Shown: piece by piece, positions 24,870 to 36,639 of the stretch | How the letters are laid out: every line of letters begins with the position of its first letter | How positions within the stretch are numbered: the stretch's first letter is position 1 | Source of the DNA: Nautilus pompilius | Taxonomy: Eukaryota; Mollusca; Cephalopoda; Nautilida; Nautilidae | Assembly (NCBI GenBank): GCA_018389105.1 | Contig: JACATO010002451.1 | Location: 3,798,501-3,862,500 of the forward strand | Length of the DNA stretch: 64,000 bases | Direction: 5' to 3' | Notes under the pieces: model-generated | Databases searched by the model: none | What the model was told of the DNA's origin: nothing | What the model saw: only the letters and a program-made list of their open reading frames with translations | Program-made: the position numbers and the translations under genes

Positions 24870-26190
24870 AAATTAATGGTTTATGATTTGTGTTTTTAAA
24901 ATGTATGAAATTGTTTATAAATGCAGTTTGTGATATGCTATCGGTGAGTCGACAGGTTTGCTTACCTGTGTATATAATTAGTAATTATATATATATATAT
25001 ATTCCCTTGTAGAGATTCTAATGTTAATATGTTTTTTTTAAATTTCAATATAATATAAATCAATATTTCTGAAGGATTTCAAAATGGTAGAGAGCGATGA
25101 AGTCGAGCGTCTATAGTCTGAGACGCCGTCGTCTACATGGAGATATCGCAGTTATGGGCTGCTACGATGCTTACACAGTAGTTGTAGATCTAATTTTAAA
25201 TAAAAATACCCTTTAGAATGAGATAAATGTTCATAACATTTGATATCATGAATGAAGGTATGCAGTACTCCTTAAGGCTACACCACATAGAACCACGAAT
25301 CTTTAGATGCAGGTCCTAAAGGAGTGAAAAGCATATCCCATTAAGAGAATTAACGGCGACGAGATACACAGGGAACCTGGTGTCCACACTCAGCTGTCTG
25401 GGAATGATCCATTGCTGGCTGCTCCTGTACCGATGCCTTCCTAATCTTCATATAATAAAAACCCGGGCTACCGGATGGACGTCTTTACTCCCGTTCACTA
25501 CAGCTGCTTCCATACGGGATCTTTTACGTTACTCACTATTTCCAAGAACAGGAAAGGACCTAAAGAAATGGGGAATTGGAACATAGAGAATTTACGAACT
25601 TTGAAATTCCACACATTGATGTAAAATTTCTTTGATTGTCTCGTAGAATAGAGTATGGGGGAAGCGTGTGAAACTGACCCCAACAATTATTTGTTTTAAG
25701 GACTTCCTGCTGATGTTAGAATCCCACATTTGGCGTTTATGATCCTGGGCCGAAGCATCGCCGTCGTAGGGGCTGGGGAGAAAAGGATATCATCACACGA
25801 TGGGGCAGTGGGAAGAAGAAAGGAAAGAGAACAGAAAACTAGTGTTGCGTCCATAACTCTGTATTTCGATATTTCTTCTGATATTTCCGAAAGAGTAGGG
25901 AATGATCGGGTCAGTTCATTTATCCCCTTTACCTTTTTTAAAGATTTAAGGGTGAGGTCGACCGCTAGAGAGAAATTATCCTTTAATGAGACGACTAATA
26001 GCCCTGCTTTTCTTGTTGTTCTTATTGATTACCTATCCATCTATTGTTTTCTTTTCTTCTCAGCAAAAACCTCGGTTCATTGGATACCTGGAAAGTCAAG
26101 AAAACTCTTCCTCCCGTTTGTTTTTTGGTAATTACTGAAGGGCATAAGTCTCAAAATGAAGGCGAAAGGAGGGGCCGAGTATTTGCCGGA
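24870..26190. other. Upstream flank of the EXTL3-like gene
   Basis: This is AT-rich with a short (TA)n tract near 24990-25005. Open frames at 25730-26131 on + lack any recognisable domain. A promoter or 5' untranslated exon could lie here, but no TATA box or initiator could be assigned. Confidence 0.3.
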
Positions 26191-26193
26191 CAT

Positions 26194-27738
26194 TTAAGAA
26201 GTTACAGATTTAGAGTCTGTTGGACCGATTTTGTTTTGGTCCTTTGCGTCGTGGTTGTTCACTTTTCCACCGTTCAGTTCACCTGCCCAGGTGCCAGCTC
26301 CCACAGGGTGGCCCAGCGACGATATCCCGGTGGAGTTGCGAAACGTGAGGTCCAAAGTGCCTGAGCTGAAGGACGATCTCCGAAAGGTGCAGGCTCAGCT
26401 GAACCGTGGTCAAGGAGGCTTCCCCGCCAAGGCAGCGCCACAAGGGTCGCGAACACGCCCAGGACCCCGCGTTGCCGTATATCTCGTGCGACATGTCGCA
26501 TTGTTACGATTATTTACGCGTTCCGCCAGTCCGCCATGACGGTCTACTTTTACTCTCCGCCTTACGGACACGTGGTCACTTCATCCGACTGTCGGTTTCC
26601 AGCCTTCTCAGAAACCACGACACGGCGTGGGAAGGTAAGAACGCCTGCTTGTATCTAGCCCTGGTCGGAGAGTCGACTAAGGCGCAGGAAAAGGAGCTGC
26701 AAAATTACCTGCGGTCCCTGAAGTACTGGAGAGACAGGGGACAGAACCACGTTTTAATCAATCTGGCTCGCACAGAGAGCGCCGCAGCCGTCTCTGAAAA
26801 TCTCGACACCGGACAGGCCATCGTGGTACAGTCGTCGTTCTCATCCCTTCGCTTCCGGCCTGGATTCGACATCGTGGCGCCCCCTAGTTTGGGAGATGCG
26901 CACGGTGACGTTTGGCAAAACATGGCGCCTTTCCTGCCGCTTCAAAGACCATTACTGCTCTCTTTCGTCGGAGAATATAAAGCTCCCTCGTCGTCGGATG
27001 CAAACGATAGCAGAGCCGATAAGGGAGATTTTACAGCGGTAATACTGGAGACCTTGAGAAATCTGAAGGCAGAGAGAGGAACCAAGATGGTGCTGAAGTG
27101 TTCTGAACTAAGTGCGGGACTGGCGTCCGACTGGCTTTTATGTGGCAACCGTTCATCCAGGCTCGACTTATTAAAACGGTCGGTTTTCGCCCTGATTATC
27201 GCGCCGTCCCTAATAGACATCATCTCAACGACGCTGGTCCAAGTTCGACTCTACGAAGCGCTACAGTCCGGTTCGATCCCAGTGATCATAGGAGACCACG
27301 TTCGATTACCATTCGACGAAGTGATTGACTGGAAAAAAGCCGCGATCGTGTTGCCTTTTAGTCGGATTAGAGAGTTTTTATTTGTCTTACAGAGCTACCG
27401 AGAGAAGGACATCGCTGTTCTGAAACGACTGGGACGGTTCTACTGGGAGACGTATTTCGGCTCCACAGACCGAATTATTGACGCAATCATCCCGTCTTGC
27501 GAAACCGGGCTGCAGCTGCCGGCTAGAAACTCTGCTCAGGTGTTTTACCGGCCGCTGAATAATCGTTCGGCTACAGCGAACCTCTTCCCTTCCGAATGGA
27601 ACCAGACCAAGAACCCGGATTACACGTTCAGGCAGCATCACACCCACGAGTTGTTCAACTGCCCCGGAAACCACTTCAAGTTCCCGCCCTTCTCCAAGTA
27701 CAACGTCATTTTCTCCACTCACCCGCCTCCGCCACCAG
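26194..27738 (+). CDS. EXTL3: EXTL3 exon 1: anchor, stem and GT47-like domain
   Basis: The clean part (about 26610-27738) reads [20 protein letters not shown], a GT47-like core and [14 protein letters not shown], and ends STHPPPPPG with a split Gly codon at the donor CCAG|GTAAGA. Upstream the homologous pieces lie in different frames. A membrane anchor ([12 protein letters not shown]) is in the frame of 26227-26277. The coiled coil ([20 protein letters not shown]) is in the next frame at 26318-26407. [14 protein letters not shown] is in a third frame near 26487. [13 protein letters not shown] near 26539 falls back in the first frame. No initiator ATG could be fixed. The earliest codon of the anchor frame that resembles a cytoplasmic tail lies near 26194. 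Confidence 0.82.
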
Positions 27739-30700
27739 GTAAGACGGCCGGCCCGGCTGTATAGGGTTAAACAGGCTGTCGGTCGGCTCTGCTATCCTCG
27801 CTTTTCCCACCTTCTAAGGCCACAACTAACATCCATACCCTCCAAATGTTTCTATGTCGGTCTCGCCCGCCGGACATTAAACACCAAACAAAATGCCGTC
27901 GACTCGTGACTGCCACCACGGGAGCAGACGACACCCGCGCGACATTTCCCGGTCATTAGACAAAGTTTACTGAAGTAAAACCCCGTTTCTCTTCTGTTTG
28001 GAAGACGGAGAGGTTTTGTGTCTGAGAAGTTACAAAGTAAATGCTGTAACATTTCTAAAAGAATCTGCTCCGCTGCGTGGTTTCCTAACGAGAAAATGAG
28101 GCTGGTTGGAAAACGGTCCAGAGGATGGGCGTCGACCTCTGACCTTTTCAGATGATCTAAAAATAGTTATGCAGATAATATAGATATTTTAAGAATTTCT
28201 AAGAAAATTTGTTTCTTTCGTACAAAATATGCGCTTTCTAAAAGACTGAAAACTGGAATAATATAAAGGACATAAAACACAATATCCAAAGCAAAGACTT
28301 TTGAGGGGAAACCTCAGCGACGTCGGCATTGTGTAGGAATACATCCCTTTGAGGGCGATGACGTCACAATGGCGGGTAACGTGATCGTAAATTACAGGAA
28401 ACCGCTTTATTACCTGCACTATAAAATATGGATAAAATAAGATGGAAACAGTAATATTACATATAATTAATGTGAGAAATTTTGAAAACTCCTCAATAGG
28501 CGTTTCCCCTTCTCAAGAGTGGGGTTCTTTAATACTGTTCGATATAACAGATCTTACTCTTAAACCGGAGCCTCGGGTAATTATCAAGGATTCCACGGGG
28601 CGGACCTGCATAACTATACATTATAAGACATCAGTCAGTTCTTGGATGATGGGCTCAACCTTTTTATGGAATGTACACAAGGTATTCATTTATCTATGGG
28701 TACGAGCGAGGCCACGTATAAACATCCAACATACTCCCTTTCCTCACCCCCGAGGGTTGGAAACCGTTTATGGACTAAGATGAGTCTATTTACCGAATGT
28801 TATCGTTGTCGGAAGGGGGCCAAATTACACCGGGTGTCTAGAAACAGTAGACATCGCGATAGCAATAAACTGGCTGGTAAATAAAAGTAGAAATGTAACA
28901 GTATAATTCCGAATAGGAGCTGGTGCTATTCCAGGCAATACAACTTTAAAGTTATTTTACCTTCATCTCTACATTTCAGGTCACGGACAGAACTTACCTG
29001 GCGAAAACTTTACAAGTAAGAGTCAATTATTCTTCCGATGTTTATTTGTCCTGTCGATGGCGCAATAACTTTGAGCAAAAGGTTAAAGAAACTACCAGCT
29101 CAAGCTCCAAGAGACTGACACCGGAAAAGCTAACAGACCGTAACCTCCTCGGGAATTCTTTAAATCGGGCCTGACCAGTTGTCTATCTAAACTGAGCTGA
29201 TAATATCTATTAAATTAAAATATGGACACTTCTGTTGTTATGGCAAATACCGTTAATTTGTTTAGTATCTTTTTCTTAACTTTTGTATTTTGTTGTTTCT
29301 CTGCTTCTTCTGGATAAAGAGAATGTCTGCCTTCTCGTATGTGTGTAGATGGCTTCAAATTTCTCTTCAAACGGATATTAATATAGGTTGATGCTGCTGT
29401 TGGAAAAGTAACAAAAACAAATGTATATAAATCGAAACTAATTAAACAAAATAAGTTCTTTTGAAGACTAAAAGGAATTAATTAAATCCAATTTGAATAA
29501 ATACATCTCTTCAATACCAACGTTTATAAGTATAATCCTCCATCATTTAGAAATTGATATATTTATCTTCTCATCATGCACTCACAAATACTAACATGAA
29601 ACAAATTAGATAATTTAACTTATATCTTTCCTGGTCTTTGCAAAGGAGACAAATTTTCCTTCTATAATTTTTGGCACCATAATTCCGCGCGAGTATCGCT
29701 TTAATTCAAATTAGTATAACTCCGGATTTTGCAGTAAACCGTCAGTGCGGCTAGACAAGCTAAACATTCAAGAAAGGTTAATCACAAGCGTTTCAGGCTG
29801 TCTTTCTGGAGGTAAACTGTCGGCGAAATAAAGAATATTGCATATTATGTGGTAATAAGGTGATTTAAGACAGCAATAATACAAGAGGATATAGAAACAT
29901 ATAAGTGAGGTTTGTTCATTATAAACAGCTGAAGAACGAGAGTCTTGTTCTATTCGTGTATTGAGTTAGTTGTATGAAAAGAAAACGGTAATCGCCAGGT
30001 CCATCTGGAATTTCTCCACCTGTATTTCCTTTCAGTGCCCACAGGTGCACAAACGTTCACCTCTGATTAATAATAATTTCAAATATTACCGAGCAATGTT
30101 GAAAACCAAATTGTAGTGAAAAATATGTGGTAGTTCAAAATAGGGTCATTATTTCTCTTGCTATCCTTTGTCTTGTAATCAAAGCTAATACATTACTTAC
30201 AGTCTATGGAGAATAACTCGCCCCATTTGCTTCCACGTGAAGCTTTTAAGTAGGAAAATATAGTAAATAGCTAACGAATTATGAAGTATTAGCACTGACT
30301 GTAAGTTTTGTTGTTGGAGTTCAAATAACTTTCTGAAACGGCACAATTCCCATGATGCAGTTACTAAAAGGCGACATGTATTCTGCAAACAGTTCTCTTT
30401 AATACGCGTTACCCATACGATTTAACAGACTGATTTGTGTTGTAAGCAGGGGACTTGACTTTTTCTTTATTCTGTTGTTTACGTTGTTGTCGAATCTCTG
30501 TTATAAAGGGTCAGTTGGTCTGGAGAAGGCACCTCGGCCAGATCTGTATTGTGGCGGCGGCCATTAGCAGAAAACGTGTCACTCCGCACCGAAAGCGATG
30601 GTGGCGCCATCTGTGGCAATGAAATCACAGTACAAATGACCTTCCTACATCCCAGTTTGTTATACTCATCATTTTAGAATAATTGTTACGATGAATAAAT

Positions 30701-33700
30701 TCACAGTTTGATCTGATTGTTTTTCATATCGCCGACCAAACGGCTGAACAATCTGTCTGTTACCATCCGCTCTCCTCTTTGTTTCCTTTTTAGTTGTTAT
30801 GCCAACATTCAAGAGGAAAGATCTGCTTTTGAAAAACGTCAAGAATTACATGTCTTTGCCTCACCTCGAGAAAATCATCATTGTCTGGAATAGTCCGGAA
30901 TTACCTGCCGATAACTTTCAACTTCCGCCAGCTAAAATTCCCATATTGGTAAGTACCTGATATTTTAATACCTTCCGCTTGTGTCTCTGGACTGTTTAAC
31001 GATTTTATACATGTAAATGTAAGTGGAGAAAGACCACAAAATTATCTACATATAGAGTATCTGAAATAATCAGAATGAATAGTTTGTACAGCACATAATG
31101 TTTGGTATGCGATCCCTTTATTTATATAATACAGGACACCTCGTTTTCGTGATCCCAAACAGGTTATCAATGTACGAATGTGGAATGTGATTCCATATAT
31201 CCTGCAGCACTTTCCACAATTCATCCCAGGTTTTCGGTTGTTGTTAGATTTCCTCAGTAGCCTCCTAAACCTATATGCCTCATCGATTTCCATATCAGCC
31301 CTTTATGCCGGCCAAGAGGTCTTCGTGGATGTTCCATCAGCCTCTTTACATTCTCGCGAGATGTTTACCAAATTTACTGTTTGTTTGGTGTCTTGTCTTG
31401 TTGTCAGATAAAACTCTGCTCGATGAGATGTCCTTCCGAGTGAATGGTACAATAGGAGAGAACCTGTCTGTGCCTGTCAGCAATCAATATGTTTTCTCGA
31501 TTTGAGGCAAATCTCCGACACCCTTAATGATATGCAGACCCTCGCTTGTATTGATCCAATCCCGTGATCCACCGCACCTGTTGTACACTGACTTTTATAC
31601 CGCTTCCAGGTCCGCCTTCGGACAAACTGCGTTAAATACTGCTAAACAGTTCAAACGTGACTCCATCGCTAAAGAGTTCCTTCTTCAGGGTTTGGCCATC
31701 CCGCTGTTTCAGCCTTGGTTCCCCTATCATCCATTCTGTTTGGCTGCCTTTGCTCAGCAATGGTTGCTACCCCTCCCAGATACCACAAATATATCTCCTT
31801 TATGTGAGTCCACAGGGACTTCACAGAACAAACCTCTGTTCATCGAACTTTCAAAAAGACAAACCTATTTCTTTGACGCACGATAGATTCCAACCCGAAA
31901 GGCAATTGTTCCTACTCGAACATTCTATGGATGGAGTCATCTAGCACCATTTATGCTATGCAGAATCTTTCTCTATATGCCACCTGTTTATTGCGTTTGT
32001 ATTGTATATCTATAGAACTTTGTGATTCATTAGCAGTGATCTTAAATTTGTGGTTAATCTTTGAGCTATGGAAACGAATATAGTGATTTTTTAAAAAATA
32101 ATGGCTGTTTAGTTGAAGAAAGTCTGGGTTTAGAACTACAATTAATATTTCACAAATGAATCAAATGAGAAATGATGTCGAGTTGCTACCTGTGTTTGCT
32201 GGATCAGTTTTGGCTAATCTCCCACCTTGACTATTTTCCGGAAGTAGTCACAGAAAAACTCCCAGATTTAATGAAATCGTTGACCATGATCTAGAATGTT
32301 CACTTAGAGATGAATACTATGGCGGATCTGTCGGGGCTATTTTATCAAAGATATCGAATATTGGAAGAACTATTCTGTAATCGTTTGGCGCAGTAGCTCC
32401 AGCTTTTCTTGGAGTTATGCTGACCATCAAAAAGCTTTCGACAATGCCCCATTTTTAAAAGAAAATTAGGAAGAGGTTGTTGATGTGGGTTACGTGATAT
32501 CGCAGAAGTAAACTGTTTATTATTAGGTATTCACCTACCTGTTCATGCGCCATCGGGAATTCAATAATTAATCATCTAAATTACCTGCGTATGAAATACG
32601 TAAAATCTCTTGAATCGAAGATTTAACCCAAACTCGATTTAGTGCAGTATTTTTCTTTCTTAAATGAAAATGAATCACAATACAAAATCATATTTATGTT
32701 CGTTTTTTTTAAAATTGTTTTACATTGTAAAAAGGAAAGCATGTAATCGACGGTTTAAACGTGAAACATTAGTCTCAGGTTTGGAAGCTTCTAGTAGCCG
32801 TCACGTGGCCGGACTCACCATCTTTCCTCGGAGTCCCTGGCTTTACTGGCCAGGCTCGAAACATGCCGTTTTGGACACGCCATTAAATATCCTTTATAAG
32901 TGGTAAATAACACATTAGATTTCGTGTTAGATAGATATTTGGTCGGGATATTCGAGACACTCGTTGCGGTGATTGCACTCTGTGTAAAAGAGAGACAGCC
33001 GCTGGGGTATCCATTGCAGGATGCTGAGGTCCGACCAGACCAGGGGAGCTCACCCTCTTCCCTTCGATCTTGAAGGACGCCAGAGGTCTCCCACCGTCTT
33101 TTCTCACGTCCTAAACCTCAGGAGAAACTTAATAGTTTCGAAATGTTGTAAAAAAAACAATTTAACCGACTTGTTTTTTCCAGCGATTTCACAGTAAAAT
33201 TCCTTAAATGGACAGTTGTTTATTACGAAAATCTAATGGAATCTACACGACCCTTCACCAGTCACGTGGGATACAGATCGTCTTTATTTTCAGCAGATTT
33301 CGGATGTCCCTGCGGCGTAATTTCGTTTTTAGAAATTTTATTATTGGCTGAAAATTTCCAATATGCATTTGTAATCGTGATGAACAAAATGTTTGTATTT
33401 CCAGATGGTAACGACAGGAAAAAACAGCCTAAATAACAGGTTCTTACCGTTCGATCTGATCAACACCGAGGCCATCCTTACTATAGACGATGATGTTCCC
33501 ATAGAAAGAGAGCAGATCCTGCTGGGATTCAGGTAAGAAGATGTAGACTATAAGGAATCTGTGGTATCCGGTATTAGTGTAAAATTCTCGAAGACAAGAG
33601 ATGAAACGAGAAGGTAGTTGTTTGACATGCAAATTATTTACAGAATGCTTGGTGGCAAGAGCACTTACCGGAGGCAATTCAGGCGGCATGGTAGTCCAGT

Positions 33701-34190
33701 GGTTAGGGTTATTGACTATTAAATTTAAGGGTCCGTGTTCGCTTTCTGTGGGAACGGATCGGTTTGACGGAATCTCCTTTCATGAAATCTTCACTTTCGT
33801 CTTCCCTAGCCAGACTCGTAGAGTTTACCTGGTATTCTGTTTTTCTCCCACATCTGAAAACAAAGGGGTTTCGTAAGGATTTCTCTGCCAAGGACGGAAA
33901 TGTAGACTCCTTAGGGCGCAGGCTTGGCAACGTCCTCTAACGGGAGATTTCGGCACTACGCACCTTCACCATCATTGTTTACCTCATAGACGGTATACTA
34001 CAAGAACAACCGAGCTGGAGAATTACGCCAGAGTGGCTGCTGGCGTCCATTGCGTCTTATACAATGAGAAAACTGACTTCGTTCAAATTTCCGTAATACA
34101 AATGTTTTTGTTTTTAATGATGCATTTGGTGAGAGGGCGGAATTAAAGCTGAACAGTCACTGTTTGTAAAAACAATATTACGTTTGTCTA

Positions 34191-34262
<72 letters not shown>

Positions 34263-34662
34263 CATCATCTTTGTGTTAATATGCGAACTATGAAACCATT
34301 AATTCTTCCCCTAAACAAAAGGCTCTGGTTTCCGTCCAGCGGAAACCTCTTGAACACTCGGCCGATTCTGATTCGCCTTTTCCGAGTTGGTAAATTTAAT
34401 CTCTCAGCCAAAACCAGAGATTTCCTGAAGTAATACAAGAAAAACGGAACAAAAGCACCTAGAATTATCTGTTAAAGAACAGCTCGAATTCCTCCTGAAT
34501 TATTTCTCCAAATTGTACGCCAAGAAAGAGGCTGCTGCCAGGAGACACGAGGCCAGGACATCTCGGGCCGGCATTAAGCTGGTCGTCAGCAGACGATAGA
34601 GACGGGTTCGGCATTTTTTGTTAACGTTATTAGAGAGCGAGAGAGAGAGATGGAAAGAGATG

Positions 34663-34693
<31 letters not shown>

Positions 34694-36473
34694 CTAGCAG
34701 ACGATTGTACCTGGCGACATTGTTCCTGTTTACTGTGCCGACTAATACAGGAGGATGTGAACGATAACGGCTGCTCTGTTCTTTATTCTAGGGCGTGGAA
34801 GGAAAACCGCGAGAGAATGGTTGGGTTTCCCGGCCGATTCCATCACTGGGATGCCAAAGGCGGTAAATGGACGTATTCCAGTCATCCGAACGTTTGCGGT
34901 CTGTCCATCATTCTTACCAAAGCTGCTTTTTTCCACAAGGTAGGTAAGCGAGCAGGCATCCATTACCACCTGCTGCCTTCAGCCGGTCGGCGAGTTGCTG
35001 AGGTAGAGATTTTACCTGTGGGCTCTCCAGCTCCCACACGTGCACATTCTCCTCCTCCCCTGTCTAGGTATGGTTCACTGTCGGCCGAAGATCACGGATC
35101 GCTGCAGTTCAGCTGATTTAGGCTGATATCGCCTGACTTCCCTCTGTCACGTGACGAATGGATGTCGTCACCGCTTTGTCAAAAACTCTTCTAAATTCTT
35201 TTACCGGTCCCCTGCCGAGGCGTCTCTCGTGTATCGGTCGGTGATATCTCTCTCTCTCTCAGAGATTTACCGTCACACTCAACTGATTGGGTGTAAGAAT
35301 GTGATCTTAATACGGAATTTCTCATTTCTACCTGAAGCTGCTGCTGGGAATCCCGCAAATATCGACTTTAAACGTTCATCTTTGAAAATCCGGTGCCACA
35401 ATCGAGCATTTTAGAGTCGTGCCTGCTTCCATTCCGGAATGTTCTGCTTGGCGAGTCGTTCTCCCTCATCTGTGTCTCCCTGTTTTTCAGAATTACGCAT
35501 ATATTTATTCATTTGTGATGCCGGAAGCCATCAGGCAAAAGATCGACCAGTACATGAACTGCGAAGACATTGCCATGAACTTCTTAGTCGCTCACGTCAC
35601 CAGGCGGCCTCCCGTCAAGGTAAACTACGTGCTGTTTATCATTTCCAATAGATTACCGACATTTACTTAAATAATTGCAAAACATCAGGAAAATTGTCGA
35701 CTTTGGCTCTCGAGAAATCCCGTAGCTGCTGATGGCGCTATGATAATGAGGGGAGGATGGCGTCCAATTTGACACGGCGGGCTGCTGATGTGCTGAGCAT
35801 CTGTGGCATTGACACGAGTTTAACGGCCAATCTCCGAAAGATAATCTGGAACTTGCTTCATGCTGCTTCTAGAATATCAGTCTGGATTACTGTCAGGTCC
35901 GTTTGCTGACCATTTACAGGTATGGCGTGTAAGAGGCAGCTGATCCAGTGGTAAGTGACATTTGACAGAATATAAAATACCATTCTGAAAATGTAATCTC
36001 TAATGAAATGCTCTCCGACTTGGGGCCGCCATGAGACTAATGACAAGAAGCAGGTAAACAGCCAGCCATCAGATGACTTACAGCGTCACTGCGCAGTCCA
36101 TAGGATTACGCAGATTAAGTGAGGGCCCAATCCCAGGTGATGAGCACAAGTCTTAGCGCAATTATTGGGCTGGGCTCATTCTCTGGAATTACGATTTCTT
36201 TGCGCTATCCGCGTATGCGTCACGACCTTTATCTGTAGAAACGTTAACGCCATCTTTGTTCTTTCGCAGGTCAGCAACAAGTGGTACTATCCGTGTCCCG
36301 GATGTCCGAACAGCGGACTGTCGTTCCAGAAGGGCCACGTGGAAGAGAGGAACGACTGCATCAATTACTTTTCGCAGGTCTACGGTTACAACCCGCTGCT
36401 CTACACACAGTTCAGCCTCAGTTACCTGTCCAGCAAGAACGTTTTTCAGAAGAGCTGTGTGGGGTCCAATTGA
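26194..36473 (+). CDS. EXTL3: Exostosin-like 3 (EXTL3) glycosyltransferase gene
   Basis: Seven coding exons: about 26194-27738, 28980-29015, 30794-30948, 33405-33532, 34792-34939, 35491-35619 and 36270-36473 (TGA). All introns start GT and end AG, and all junctions keep phase. EXTL3 is a type II membrane protein of the ER/Golgi. It adds N-acetylglucosamine during initiation and elongation of heparan sulfate. Seen here, in order: a hydrophobic anchor, a short coiled-coil stem, a GT47-like exostosin domain ([35 protein letters not shown]), a short linker, and a GT64 domain with the metal-binding ILTIDDDV (DXD motif). [15 protein letters not shown]-like [11 protein letters not shown] and CPGCPN blocks follow. 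Domain order and the coiled-coil stem favour EXTL3 over EXT1, EXT2 or EXTL2. The first 400 bases of exon 1 are split over several frames. Confidence 0.9.
27739..28979. other. EXTL3 intron 1
   Basis: Starts GTAAGA and ends TTTCAG. It holds only short chance frames (28442-28783, 28642-28884 on +; 28189-28419 on -) with no domain. Confidence 0.6.
28980..29015 (+). CDS. EXTL3: EXTL3 36-bp microexon
   Basis: Acceptor CTACATTTCAG precedes 28980, and donor GTAAGA follows 29015. The exon supplies the last two bases of the Gly codon, then [11 protein letters not shown], then one base. It matches the short linker before the GT64 domain in EXTL3. Phase is 1 on both sides, so including or skipping it would keep the downstream frame. 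Confidence 0.75.
29016..30793. other. EXTL3 intron 2
   Basis: Starts GTAAGA and ends TTTTTAG. AT-rich, with no gene or clear repeat recognised. Confidence 0.6.
30794..30948 (+). CDS. EXTL3: EXTL3 exon 3: start of GT64 domain
   Basis: The exon is bounded by TTTCCTTTTTAG and GTAAGT. It encodes [19 protein letters not shown] and then [14 protein letters not shown], the nucleotide-sugar-binding beginning of the GT64 fold (VVMLTYxRE and VVVWNSP in vertebrate EXT family members). It enters in phase 1 and leaves in phase 0. Confidence 0.9.
31060..31470 (-). pseudogene. Tc1/mariner transposase remnant in EXTL3 intron 3
   Basis: Read on the minus strand, in drifting frames, it shows [11 protein letters not shown] (the second catalytic Asp region, normally QDNARPH), then [19 protein letters not shown] (normally WPARSPDxNPIEH), then [20 protein letters not shown] with [14 protein letters not shown] (the conserved C-terminal ELW..W..IP..Y...L...M..R block). 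Stops and frameshifts make it non-functional. The N-terminal DNA-binding half was not recognised. Confidence 0.6.
31480..33404. other. Rest of EXTL3 intron 3
   Basis: A GC-richer stretch (31500-31950) has two overlapping plus frames (31527-31886 and 31657-31944) with no recognised domain. It may be part of the adjacent transposon relic. Nothing else was recognised before the exon at 33405. Confidence 0.35.
33405..33532 (+). CDS. EXTL3: EXTL3 exon 4: DXD motif exon
   Basis: The exon runs from TTTCCAG to GTAAGA. It encodes [12 protein letters not shown] and [11 protein letters not shown], the conserved DDD metal and UDP-sugar site of GT64 enzymes, and ends LLGFR with a split Arg codon. Confidence 0.92.
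33686..33880 (+). mobile_element. tRNA-derived SINE in EXTL3 intron 4
   Basis: An A-box-like TGGTAGTCCAGTGGTTAGG at 33691 is followed about 30 bases later by GGGTCCGTGTTCGC, a B-box-like segment. The sequence after it cannot fold as a normal tRNA acceptor stem. This layout suggests a SINE rather than a tRNA gene. Confidence 0.5.
34191..34262. repeat. (ATT)n microsatellite
   Basis: About 23 near-perfect ATT triplets inside EXTL3 intron 4. Confidence 0.9.
34633..34687. repeat. (GA)n microsatellite
   Basis: GAGAGAGA tracts broken by ATGG units (AGATGGAGAG), in EXTL3 intron 4, 105 bases before the next exon. Confidence 0.85.
34792..34939 (+). CDS. EXTL3: EXTL3 exon 5
   Basis: Acceptor TTTATTCTAG, donor GTAGGT. 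It encodes [20 protein letters not shown] and then [13 protein letters not shown], conserved GT64 segments (VGFPGR and LTGAAFFHK in vertebrates). It ends in phase 0. Confidence 0.92.
35491..35619 (+). CDS. EXTL3: EXTL3 exon 6
   Basis: Acceptor TGTTTTTCAG, donor GTAAAC. It encodes [15 protein letters not shown] and [20 protein letters not shown], the conserved acidic CED site and NFL(V) helix of GT64 domains. Length is 129 bases, phase 0 on both sides. Confidence 0.93.
36270..36473 (+). CDS. EXTL3: EXTL3 final coding exon
   Basis: Acceptor CTTTCGCAG. It encodes [20 protein letters not shown], then [20 protein letters not shown] and TQFSL, and ends CVGSN-stop at 36471-36473. The CPGCP and CINxFxxVYGYxPLxYTQ blocks are diagnostic for the GT64 C-terminus. 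The last five residues differ from vertebrate EXTL3 but keep a Cys near the end. Confidence 0.92.
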   Translation, partial: VSNKWYYPCPGCPNSGLSFQKGHVEERNDCINYFSQVYGYNPLLYTQFSLSYLSSKNVFQKSCVGSN

Positions 36474-36626
36474 AGGCTGGGCGCAGACTCCGGGAGATCT
36501 CGATATGACTGAAGCCCAAGGGGCATAACTCTTCTACAACCAAAATCGTTCGAGTTACTCTTCATCCGGGGAGTACCGTGATTTGGATTCGAACCAGCCT
36601 AATCCTGGATGTAGTCGTCGGTGTAA

Positions 36627-36632
36627 AATAAA
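36627..36632 (+). terminator. Candidate poly(A) signal of EXTL3
   Basis: AATAAA lies 154 bases after the EXTL3 stop codon, on the same strand. It is the first canonical hexamer seen downstream. No cleavage-site evidence is available. Confidence 0.45.
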
Positions 36633-36639
36633 TTCTTTG

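Noticed and set aside
27140..27722. Additional genes overlapping the large EXTL3 exon on both strands
   Set aside because: They are shadow frames of a clear GT47-like coding exon.
31527..31944. Coding exon in EXTL3 intron 3
   Set aside because: Two overlapping plus frames are open and GC-richer, but no domain, no conservation pattern and no matching splice phase were found.
33686..33760. tRNA gene
   Set aside because: A- and B-box-like segments are present but acceptor and T-arm pairing fail; a SINE is more likely.
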